DNA of 64,000 nt from Enoplolaimus lenunculus (taxonomy: Eukaryota > Nematoda > Enoplea > Enoplida > Thoracostomopsidae). This document shows positions 22,851 to 33,760 of this stretch, in pieces (the stretch's first letter is position 1; every line of letters starts with the position of its first letter). The notes below the pieces were generated by a model, which ran no database searches, was not told where the DNA came from, and worked only from the letters and a program-made list of their open reading frames with translations. The DNA lies in contig JASANG010002850.1 in NCBI GenBank assembly GCA_030248215.1, forward strand, positions 1 through 64,000. The letters run 5' to 3'. The translations under genes were made by a program, and so were the position numbers.

Positions 22851-23489
22851 CTAAAATACAAAAAAGAGCGTTTAAATTTTACCATTTTGAACCAAAAAGT
22901 TAAAAAAACCAACATCGCCTTTTTGTTCCATGTTATTTTAAGGGCCATACCGTTTTTTCGCGCGACTACAGTAAAGTATAACCTTAAAGATGGACTAATT
23001 TTTCTGTTTGGACTAATTTTTCTGCTTACACGTTTAAAGTTTGGAATATGCTTATATTACTGTTACGTCTCTCAAAGTAACATAAGTTACTCTTTTTAAA
23101 GAAAAAGACTAAAGTCTGATTTCTTAGCTAATTGAAGTAAACGTTTACACAAATAACGAACATTGTTTAAATCGGTTTTATTTTTTTATTTCAAAAATTT
23201 ATGTCCAACAAAAACAGTTAAAAAGTTACAAAAAGCAAACCAAACGACAAAAATAGCTGTTGGTTATTTTTAAACATTATCCAAAACCGTGTCTTTTAGA
23301 AGAATAATTAAGTATTATTAGAATAATTTACTAAGTTCTGTTAACAGAATGTTAATTTTTGCAAATGTAACGTCTTAGTCATTGGTAAACGCAGCGAAAA
23401 ATGTCGTTTCGTAGCATAAAGACTTTTTAATTCTGGAATCCAGCAGGTTATTGTAAACCAGTGCTTTTAGTTGTGCACGTCTGTAATGC

Positions 23490-23650
23490 TAAAAAGCTTT
23501 AGAATAATTTTCTTTCTTAAGCTTTTAGGCTTATGTATAATCTCATTCTCTTACGCTTAGGTTTTAGGATTAAGTTTTGGCTTCGGCTTAGGAATATTTG
23601 TATACAACTGTTACGGTGATGTTCTATACATTCTCCCAAATCATTAAGGC
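23490..23650. mobile_element. Hexamer-bearing MITE fragment
   Basis: Has the family order: cttaagcttttaggctta, degenerate hexamers, ggaatatttgtatacaactg and ttacggtgatgttctata. Ends are eroded. Confidence 0.45.
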
Positions 23651-23836
23651 TATCAATGTGTCAAAAATTAAAACAGGGCTGCATGCTTTAACTCCAGCGA
23701 GTCAAAACCGTTGAGTAAAAACTGATGTCATTACTCGTAACACTGGCTAATTTTTGTGAAGGGCTATACAGCACTGCATTAAACTTAGACCCGGCAGCCT
23801 GTTAACTTTGAATCGAAATCTTTAGCCAAGTGTGTC

Positions 23837-23996
23837 CTTAAGGGTGGCGCTACATTTGTCGTGCGGCACCGTCCGTCAGCGTCCGGCGCCGTACGTCACC
23901 ATCAGTCGCCATACGGTATCGTGACGTTTGGCGATGGACGGTGACGCACGTTGACGGATAGCGCCGAACGTAATCAAAAGTATAGCACCATCCTAA
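23837..23996. mobile_element. CG-rich palindromic MITE, short copy
   Basis: Left end ttaagggtggcgctac, right end aaagtatagcaccatcctaa, with cgtccgtcagcgtccggcgc inside. It lies directly against the doubtful first exon of astacin 1. Confidence 0.65.
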
Positions 23997-24029
23997 CCAT
24001 TAAACTAACAACAAATGAACGCATAGCAC

Positions 24030-26320
24030 CAACAACTCTGATCGCGACTTGTTGTGCACACGTGCGATTAAGCCTGTTTCGCTTGAACATATACCTATAA
24101 AGCGCAAATGCAGACTTGCCAACCTTCAAACTACCTTCCAATTGAACATCATCAGTTGAAAAGTTTAAATTATCAAACATCGCAGTAAAATTTTAAACTG
24201 GAAAAACCCCGCAAATTACGCTATTTTAGAGAGTTTAAACGAGTCAAACATTGCAAATTATCAGTTTACTTAAATTGAGTTTAACTGAAAATTTAATATG
24301 CGCAATATTTTGAACAAATTGTTTTGCTAGTTTTCAAACAAAATTGCCTCTCCTAGCGGAGTTAATCACAGGCGTGGGTTTTAAAAGTGCTTAATTTAAA
24401 AAAACCTGATAATTCTGTAATTTTCTCAAATTTTCCAAAAATTCACAGTTTCAACTCTGCCATTTACTGAACAGAAGCTTCTAAAAATTGAACAAATTTA
24501 AATTTAACTTAAATTGAAAGTCGAAATAGAATCAAAGTAGAGCTGAAAAGCTATGAAGTGTCGGAAGCGTAGTCGAAAAGGGGCCGTACAGTAAAATAAG
24601 TAACAACTCAAGCACATCGGCGCATCCGTTAAATTTTGACAGGGACAGGATGAGGTGTTAAAAGTTACGCAACGCACGCCTTCCCTGATGATCCGCTAGT
24701 GCTCGCGCGGTAGTAAACGAATACTACGGGAGTCAAAGTTAAGTATTTTCCATGTTAGTAAGTACTCTTGTAATAAAATATATTCCATATGCGAAAAAGA
24801 GTAGTAAACAGGAAATAGTTACTATAAGAGTAACAACTAATCTGTAGTTGCACACATGTTCAACTCTCTTAAAATACACTGTTTCGCCATATGTTTGAAA
24901 GGATTTGTTCTAGCAAGTCTGTAGTTAAGCCTTTATTGTGTATTCAATTCCATACAAAACTTTAGCCTGTGTGGTTCCAGTAGAAATGATGGACCCCGTG
25001 ATTCACTATTCGCAAAGGAAAATACGCGCCCCATTTAATGCCTGCCTGCTTAAGACAATATACTAATTATATACATAATAAAATATTACGCATAAAGCAA
25101 ACAAACTTCGTCTTATGGAATAACAACACAAAGAAAAACTAAACAATCTTCTATCTTCTGAAATTTTCACTTAGAAGTATAAATGCAAATTTGCATTGGA
25201 ATACACATCTGCTGGAACGCTGCCAAAAATACGTATGTGGGGCGTTCCAACTTTAATATATAGATGTGATAAAGGATGACAATACAAGGAGTTTCTCGTT
25301 GTACCACAAAGAAAATATTGCTAATTAAAAATGATAAGGTTCGTCGCTGAAATACAACTGTTTTAACATAAGGAAATGGTACAACTGGGGATTTCCCTTA
25401 AAATTTGGTTTTGGTTGAAAATTTATCTTTTGCTATGGTATTATTTCGGTCGATGATTCAGACAATTTCGGTAGCAAAAGTTTTCTTACGTTCTTTTGAA
25501 AAGTGTTGCATTATTCTGTGAGATTCCATTTGTAAACTTTGATGCAATTTTGCCACGATTCAATTGATTAATTTATCCAACAACTAAGTTCAAAATTAGT
25601 TTCATCAACAGTTATTTGAAAAATTGTCATGCTGAATTTTGTAACTATTTAATTTTACTTTAAATCTCACTTCTTTCTACTTTGACAAAATTTGTTTACC
25701 TTTGACTTATGCTCGTGCGCTTGGAGTCCTCCGATTGCACGCTGCACTATGTGGTGGGACACATACCCACAGCCATCCCACCATGCAAAAAAAACTTAAA
25801 ATTTTTTGGAGGGCATCCATCGGTTTACAATGATTTACACGTAAGTTTGAAACTTTTAAACTTTTCTAGATGGCCAAAATTTTTCCAGGGACGGATTATT
25901 TTTAGCAGCGGCGTACAAGTGTTTACAATGATTTACATGCAAGTTTGAACCTTTTTTAGGGGTCAAAAAGTTTTCCATGTCGACTGACCACCTCCAACTG
26001 GCCCTAGTTTTTCTACAAAACTTGTTTTTATAAAAAAAGCTTCTTGCACTAAAACTATAGGTAGCAGCCTAAGTTTTGTTTCAAATTGACGTTGAGTAGT
26101 TTTAGTTCATTATATGCATCAAGCCGACTTGCTCGACTTCTTCCCACATGCAGTGGAACATTGGAAAGTTAGAAAATAAACCGTTTGAAGTGTTCCTTAT
26201 ACCTAACTGTTCAACAGTGTTCATTGTTCAAATAAGTTTTATTACAATTAACAAGAACTGAAATATAACGGTGTTTTATACCTATTTTACACTAGGAAAA
26301 AAATATACGTAGCAGTAATT
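24030..26320. other. Gene-free stretch upstream of astacin 1
   Basis: Holds the second copy of the conserved 40-mer (25227-25268) and a dispersed repeat around 25770-25990 with two similar halves (acaatgatttacacgtaagt and acaatgatttacatgcaagt). A better first exon for astacin 1 could lie here, but I found none with a convincing signal peptide and donor. Confidence 0.4.
25227..25268. repeat. Conserved ~40-bp dispersed sequence, copy 2
   Basis: Reads aaaatacgtatgtggggcg then ttccaactttaatatataga, with one clear difference from the copy at 17219. Confidence 0.6.
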
Positions 26321-26326
26321 GATATG

Positions 26327-26943
26327 GTTGTGGTATACTTTACTGTGCCGGACGCCACTGCGCGCCACCGAACCCGTCTATGGATGGTTAATAAAAATAT
26401 AGGCAAAATCTGTTTGGTGGCGTGCGGTGACGCGCATACTGTGTGACCCAAATAAGAAGGGTCCCCATTTTGAGTCCCAATGAATAGGAGTCCGTATACC
26501 TATATAAGAATTCATAAGCGAATAGAATTTCTAAATCGTAATTAGAGTGCAAAAATTTCAACTGTGCCAGTACTGTACAAATGACTCAATGTCTAAATAA
26601 AGCTAGTTTGAAACTTTGAAGGATGCTTAAGTTTTGAAAGTACATTCTTGAGTATAACCTTGCAATTTCTCTCAAGTTTTTGATACAAGACAAGTATAAA
26701 CGTTTAATTCAACGGAAAGATGCAATATCGGATATATCACTAACGAATGGTGGTCGAGGGCGGGATAAAAATAAATGAAAGTCTGCAACCTAATAACTGA
26801 CGGTTCCCTCCGAAGAGGCCAAATAAATATCAGCCCCCCCTCTTATTCGGGTCACTGCAGTAGTTTAATAAAAAAACTTACTGTGCCGACCACCGGCGTG
26901 CGACGGCGTTTGACGGCGCGCGGCGAGTATAGTGCAGCCCTTA
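26327..26943. mobile_element. CG-rich MITE interrupted by a TA-flanked MITE (nested)
   Basis: The left part (26327-26437) starts tggtatactttactgtgccg and the right part (26864-26943) ends gcgagtatagtgcagccctt, which are the two ends of the CG-rich family. Between them sits a complete TA-flanked MITE (26438-26863). The order of insertion is therefore known: the CG-rich element was there first. Confidence 0.7.
26438..26863. mobile_element. TA-flanked MITE, copy 7
   Basis: Inverted orientation; left end actgtgtgacccaaataaga, right end tcttattcgggtcactgcag. Inserted inside the CG-rich element described above. Confidence 0.8.
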
Positions 26944-28214
26944 CCCAGTAGCAGCTAATTTATGCTTACGGCATACGGATAACTTTAGTACCACATTATT
27001 ACCCTTGGATTTTTCTTGGATTAACAAATTTAATAAGCCATTTATTTCAACTGTAACTATGCTACCGTATTTGGCTCACAGTTTGGAGTAAATATAATAT
27101 CTTAATTTAAGTTGTTGTGGGAGGAAATGAGATCAGTATTAATATTTTTAATCTCTACATGACAGTAAGGTAAGTGAAGCTTAAGTTTGCTCGCGATCTT
27201 GTTTTGGTAATGAATTTTATTTCTTTTATCTTAAAATGATTGCTGTATATATCATAAATTTTAACGCTGTTTTTCACTTGACACATTTCCTCGTAACGCG
27301 TTAATTTTGACTAAACTTGGTGATTAAATTCATGAGACAATGAAAGTACAAATCCTGTTAGCAGAATTTTCGCCTAAACTCAAACCTTCAAGCGTGGTCA
27401 GCTAGCTGAAATATGCCATTTTTTATGTATATGACACTTTTGGTGGTGTGTATCTTATGCTTCTCATGTGTTCAATCTTGATATGCTTACTGAAATAGCC
27501 ATGTGATTCTCTTAGTAGCATCTGGACACCACATTTAGCATCCATTAACGACTTTGCATTGTTAGAAACACAAGCCTGATTTTGCCATTACGATAGGTAG
27601 CAGGTGGAATTACGGATTTTGTCGTAGGTACAAATTTGAGATTTCATTATTTGTTCATGTGTGAGATTTTGGAATAAAGTCGTCAAGCGAACTTTTTGTA
27701 ATGTCTACAAATGACGTTTTGAAATTTTGGGATGCGGCCGTACGTGGGACTTTGATATATAATGGCTGCGAAAAGTTGTGGATTCAGCTCAAATCTCAAC
27801 TATTCAGTGTAACGCCAAACCACTCTGATTTAGTGACTCTGCCGTTATTATATTTACTACTCTAACCCAATCAGATTTGCAACACAGCAACAACTACAAA
27901 AGTATAACGGTAAATTGCCAATTATGTACCTGTTTACTGTGTCGATTTACATGTTATCCAGTAATCTGTTGTGATTCAGCTTTGGTGCGACTAAGTACGG
28001 TTAGAACCTAGCCGCAAGCTCACAATGGAAAATATTAACGGGAGAAAGGACATCTGTAAACTAAACGGCTTGCTTGTTGGTCTAAGCTTAAAGTTGAAAT
28101 ATTTAGGCAGTGATTCATGCTTAAGCTTACACTTCTTGATTTTGTTCAGGACCTATTCTACTCACGATAAATTCAGTAATATTTCAGAAACGTTAAGTAT
28201 TTTACTACTGTGAA

Positions 28215-28340
28215 GAACTCAAACAAGCAGCGAAGCCGCGACCGGGACATCTACTGTCGGCTTGTCTTTAGAATGCTATTTGGTACGACCTTTGACTTTT
28301 TATTTTTAACGATACGACTCAATGCACAATCGTTGGCCGT
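28215..28340 (+). pseudogene. Copy C, exon 3 relic of the gene A/B family
   Basis: Translated on the plus strand it gives ELKQAAKPRPGHLLSACL, two in-frame stops, and FIFNDTTQCTIVGR, followed by gtaaaa where genes A and B have their exon 3 donor. The two cysteines keep the family's 19-residue spacing. The stops (TAG after ...SACL, TGA before LFIFND) and the lack of an acceptor AG at the expected place show that it is dead. Exons 1 and 2 were not found upstream. Confidence 0.75.
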
Positions 28341-28469
28341 GTAAAAATTGTTTGTTACGTTGAATTTATTTTGCTTAACAACTGTAACAACAAGACTCGA
28401 AATCATTCACAGACAAGAGTACGCAACTGGATATATTCTGTATATTAAAGAATATACTCAGCAACGTTT

Positions 28470-28800
28470 GGTAGTTCGGTGCCGACCGTCGCCGTTCGTA
28501 ACTGAAATTCACCGTACGTCATCGATAGAGTTGCGCTATACTTTTGTTGACGTCAAACCCCGTCCGTCAACCGTTCGACGCCTTTCGTCACCGTACGGCG
28601 TCGTCCGTCACTCGCGCATCGCCGTCCGTCAGCGTGCGCCACCGTGCGTAATTCACGTACAACACCGCACGATGACGTCCGGTGACAGATGGCGCCGCTG
28701 CGCGGTACGGATGACGGACGGCACCGTGTGGGTGACGGACGGTGCCGTATGGGTGATGTACGGCGTCGTATGGGTGACAGACGGCGCCTATAAGTCTAAA
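28470..28800. mobile_element. CG-rich palindromic MITE, long copy
   Basis: Contains the end motif agagttgcgctatacttttg at 28527, then a long CG-rich run of cgtccgtca/tgacggacgg steps in both orientations up to about 28800. An open frame of 161 codons here is a by-product of the repeat. Confidence 0.6.
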
Positions 28801-28809
28801 AGTTTTACG

Positions 28810-31540
28810 CCGCCAACCTTCGGCTACTTTTGACTTATGATTGAAACTTTTTCAGGTCAGTGCGCGCTACGATGGCCCATGGGTGGGGTAGGTACGTCCA
28901 AAAGTCACCCACACGGGGAATCACGAGAATCTGTGGAATTAAGCAATCATCCCGGTACAGCCATGTCGAGATATGTGCACACACAGAAACCATCAACTTC
29001 GGCTAGCTCAAAAGCAATCGACTGAGATGCGGAATTTCAGCTAAGTACTTCAAGCTTAAGCGTCCCCATAAGACACCAATCACAAATCGAAATAGCTCTA
29101 CCACAGGATCCTGCTAACAGATCTGAATAAAAATGCTTATGTCGCTAAGCTAAGCGACAGCAGTTAAAATATAAGGACTGCGAGCAACGAGATCTGCGAG
29201 CAGCGTAAATATCTCTAGCAACTAAATCCGCAAAATTTATAGCTCGCATTCCAAATTTTTCGATAAAACAACAGCTCTGCGCTCAACTTTTATTTCTATT
29301 ATTGGCCGGAATATTATTTTCAAGCTAAAACAACGGTTACGCTTTTGTAACTCAAATTTTTATTCGCATAGGTAAAACGAAAACCATTTCCGCACAGCGC
29401 CACTTTATCCAGCGATAACCTGCACGCACTCAACAAACTTAGATGAATCAACACAACCTAAGCTTCGCACCTGCAGGTGACTAGACTACGCACTACGGGG
29501 AGCAAGAAAAAAGGCGGGTCGACCCAAGCGAGACGGCATGTACTAGCCCAGGAGAAATCAACAAGACCTAGTGTGTGATAAATATTATGTGAGAGGCTAA
29601 GCTTAGCTCCCACCATGCGGGTAATCACCTAGGTTTAGGAACCGCGAGCAATGAATTGTGCGACTTACAGCCACAACACTCCATGGAGTTAGCACTTTTA
29701 TTAGTTTGAAAATCCGAAACAACATCTATCAACGAAAAGAAGTTAACAAGCGTTTGCCTAAACCAAAAAATAACCTATTTACCTTGTTTGTTTCTGCCTC
29801 AGCTTGTTGCACACGTGGTTACCATTTCTTCTAGGATTTCCGGCGTTGGCTGGATTGCTATCCAACGATGTCCCGAACTAGTTGGAACAAACCTTCCACA
29901 TCTGGGTTTAGTGGAAACGGAGGACTAGATCGTAACTACTGGGCCATTGATACTTTTTACAAGTAAAAATGTTTCACTATTACAAGCAGAGTTTACTAAT
30001 TAAATAAATCACGGAACTGCAGCTGTAAGATTCTAAGAGAAGCGTCGACATAATGGTATAAAGCAATTATAAATTTAAGAATAAAAATCCAAATGTAGCT
30101 TAATAGGATTTCAGCAATCAGATTATCCGGCCGCACAAAGACCTGCGAATTTGGCCGATCTCTTGTCAAACCCATCAAAAATAATGACTCTGCCGCTGAC
30201 GAGTTGCACTGGTCAAATCCTGCTGTACAGGACCAACCTGCCCGCTGCTGTGGGCAGGTACCACCCAATAATACTGTGTTTGCAATGCACCAAAAACTAA
30301 TAATGCTGAGTCAAATATAGAATTTATTAAACTATCAAAGAATAGGACAAAAACAAGGCCTTTGACTAGCGCAGTGCTGTGAAGAATTCAGAACGTTTCG
30401 TTAAAGTGTGACTACTGCGCTACTGAACTTGAGGTTTGCCAGCTTTTATACCCAACAGTTTTAACTAATATTGACGTTAATTTGCATAATGAAATTTAAA
30501 CTTTGCATAAATTTACGAAATTTTTGAAAATTAAAGAAAATTATGCGAATCAGAAGCTAGTTTGATTAACTACCCCAAAAAGTTGCGTAGCAGCATATTT
30601 GAAAGAACGAAAGGGAAACCAAGAAAACCGAAAAAGCAAAAAATAAAAATACGAAGCAACCAGCAAGGTTGCTGAAAAAAAGAAACACACACAGTTGTGT
30701 GTTTAGTGGGCGAGGTTAACCGGAACCAAGCTGGGCGGGTAACTGGGGTAAACAAAAACAAGTTAGGACGGACGTACATAACACCTTGGTGTCCCAAACA
30801 TTTAAGTTCAATCCGCTCGCAGTAAATATGCTTGTAGTTCAAGAAAATACAAGATCGCATGCGTGCTTTCATGAAAATCCTGCCTCCTCCGCAAACAAAG
30901 TCAAATAGCGGTTGAGCATCATTTCTTGCCTCATTTTTGGCGATAACCTATTACTAATTGATGATAGTTGCTATACGCATTTGAGAATATGGGCCCTAGT
31001 CATAGAATAATGCCACGACGGACGTAAGCAAACGTTTGCGTTTAAAATTGCTTAGGGATGGTATTTTGAAATCCCTACACAATTGGAAAGAAAGATATAG
31101 TTCAGCTCTGATTCAAGTCTCGCGACGACATGATTTAGTTTGTTATTGACTTCTCAATCAGAAGATGGCCACGGTTAGAAAGCTAAGCACAACTTGACTG
31201 AAACAAAACTATATGCAAATGAAAACAATTTTGCTAAAAACAGCAAATTAAACGTCATTTCAACTACCTAATTTCGCCTCACCTAACAGAGCGCATTACA
31301 AAACCTGGCAGACGGCGAATAAAATCTAATCCCGTTAATGCCGGGTAATTATTGTGTTGGACACACTACCGCACCGGCAACCAACAGTTTAGTTTTAAAT
31401 ATTTCACAAAACCGAAACCAGCTACGATTTGAAGCTTTTCACAGAGTCAAGTCATTCTAAATTTCAGAAATTTTAAATCGTTTTTTTATTTTAATACAAA
31501 AACGCAATTCGCCCAAAATTAAATTTACTGCTCATTTTGC
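28810..31540. other. Gene-free stretch inside copy C
   Basis: Corresponds in position to the last intron of the dead paralogue C but is larger than in A or B. Apart from a short CGTATTCTCAAAT-family end at 30885-30998 I see nothing assignable. Confidence 0.4.
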
Positions 31541-31554
31541 TCTGTTGTTTATTG

Positions 31555-31892
31555 GGCGTAATTAAAGAATGATATTATGATCAACTTGTTGGGTAATGAT
31601 GGATCTACTTTAGTCTGTAACGCGATAAAAACAACGTACCTGCTCTATGCACAGAAATGACATGCTAACAACAACAACAACAGCTACTACTACCGCAATA
31701 ACAACAGCAGGTCCAGTAACAGCAACGGTAGAACCTATAACAACGACGGCAGGACCAGTAACAACAACGGCAAGACCAATAACAACAACAGCAGGACCAA
31801 TAACAATAACGGTAGGATCAATAACAACAACGGCAGGACCAGCAAGAACGCAACAACTTCAACAAGAGCAACACTACTACTACTACAACTGA
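31555..31892 (+). pseudogene. Copy C, exon 4 relic with Thr-rich tail
   Basis: The plus strand reads LKNDIMINLLGNDGSTLVCN, matching the start of exon 4 in A (NLKQALLGLIGTGGSALTC) and B (NLKNVLHQLLMPGGSVVTC). The first family cysteine and the conserved Asn are replaced (a stop codon, TAA, stands just before LKND). The Thr-rich tail (ACA/ACT/ACC codons, about 70 residues with repeated TTTAGP) is in a different frame from the cysteine part, so a frameshift separates them. Together with 28215-28340 this is one decayed gene. Confidence 0.65.
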
Positions 31893-32498
31893 TTATGCTC
31901 GCACGAACAACAACGAAAGGACCAATAAAATAACATATTAATACTATTTTTGAGATCTGAAGGCCGTCTCTTTAAAAGTACTTTGTACCTGGGGAACCTA
32001 TTTCAGGATTTTTGATTTTTTTAGAACTTCCAATATATCGTCAACTGTCATTTTTTTAAGTTTTTAGGCAACTATCAAAAATTGCTTCTTAAGGAGATTC
32101 CTAATAGGCTCTGTACAACTCCCGTTTGTGAAATCGTAAGGTTTTATTATTGAAAGAGAATATTAAAAATGTTAAGTTTTAATAATTTTAGATTTTAAAA
32201 ACGTCTGCTTAACTGAGTTCTGTCTAAAACCAAAGAGTAACAAGATTCCAAAATATGGAATTTTTTCTCGATTTTTTCTGCTTTTCCTTTTTCCAGTTTA
32301 CGTTGCTTACTAAATTGTTATGCTCCCTAAGTTTACATGCTCTAACTTAGTTCTTTAAGTGACTACCAATGAATTAAAAAACAATGAGCTTTACTCACGT
32401 ACATAATACTTTACGTTTAGGTATACTTGTGCAAAATTACCTTAACGATCCGCCTTTACCCACCCTTATTTTTTCATCTGTGTTTAGAGAGGCTTACC

Positions 32499-32720
32499 GG
32501 ACACCAGCGAATCCAGATGGATGTGAGGGGCGTACGCCCCGTATCAGATTTTTTTGTGATATAAAAATGGTAAGGTTCCTAACTTACAATTCTTTCCCTG
32601 ACTTAATGTTATGTAAAACACAATTTTTACGCTCAGAAACTTTTTTGTGATAAAACCTTACAATTTCACCTTAGAAAATTATTTGGTGATAAAATGATAA
32701 GGTCCTTACGTTCGGGCCCA
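32499..32720. mobile_element. aaggt(a)agg repeat family, copy 1
   Basis: Starts ccagcgaatccagatggatg, carries ggggcgtacgcccc, then two or three ~55-bp internal repeats built on aatggtaaggttcctaactt and taaaatgataaggtccttac. Related copies lie at 48326 (inverted) and 55548. Confidence 0.55.
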
Positions 32721-32973
32721 TAGCCAAGGGAAGGCAGGGGGGTTCAGCCCCCCTTGAAAACTTTTGCCCCCCTTCGGAAAATTTTCAACCAAGCCTAATA
32801 TATAGCCCCCCCTAGCAAGGTGAGCTGGCTACGGGCCTGCTTACCTTACAATTTTGGCGTTTCATAACATTTGCCAGTCCGCTCCCAACGTCAGAAATTT
32901 TTGGATCGGTTTCGCTGGTGACGGAAATAGTGAAACATTTCCGAATAAAACGAAAATTTTAATAGGTTGGATA

Positions 32974-33343
32974 TGGCTGGTTTGCAGAAGTATGACTTGC
33001 GTCGACCTTTCATTAAATCCCGATTTCACTTATTAAGGTTGCTTACAGCTGGATCGTAGAGACGTGACTTAAGTCGAATGGGTAGCTGACTTAACGTTTA
33101 AACGGCAAACATTTTGACAAAAGTACAGTTTTGTTTTCTTTTTGAGAACATTTGATTTGAGCCCTTTCTTAAGTTTTCTGTTATAAATCTCAGATTTCAA
33201 CGGTGAAATACATAAGTTTTATCCTGACTTAAGTACTAGACTAAGTGTGAAACCTGCCAATTTTAGTTGCATTAGCTACAACTAAAGTTATAAATCGACT
33301 TAAGTCAAAGGCCGACTTACATCATGTTTCTGCAACCCAGCCA
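32974..33343. mobile_element. MITE with TGGCTGG ends
   Basis: About 370 bp with inverted ends: tggctggtttgcagaagtat at the left and the complement of atgtttctgcaacccagcca at the right, continuing inward through a cgacctttcat/aaaggccgac match. No coding capacity. Confidence 0.65.
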
Positions 33344-33760
33344 CTAATTATTTCACACAAAAATGGCGAATAGGTTTAAAAAATTAAGAATTCCTTAAAT
33401 CATATGTGTATGTCGCTTGTAATCCGAATCTTAATTGGTTGAAGATTAACCAAGTTTTATAGCCGACGCCAGTCACCTTGCTGCAAAGGGCTAAACATTT
33501 TTCAGGAGAGGCATAGGAGGGTTCTCGATGACTTTTACAAGTAAGGTTGAAACTTTTGTTGAGCGGGCCCATATTCTTCAATGGGAGGCTGAACCTCTCC
33601 TGGGTTCCAATTTTTTTATCAAAGTTGTGTTTATCCGCGTGTAACGTACATCTCAGTCCGCAATAACATCAAACTGCAAATCTGACCCATGTTCCTGTTA
33701 GGCACCTAATAACGACAGCGAAGGATAAACATCTTGTGAAATTTAAAACTCAACATACAT

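Noticed and set aside
28348-28833. 161-codon open frame
   Set aside because: It lies in the CG-rich palindromic MITE and reads Arg/Val/Thr-rich repeat sequence.
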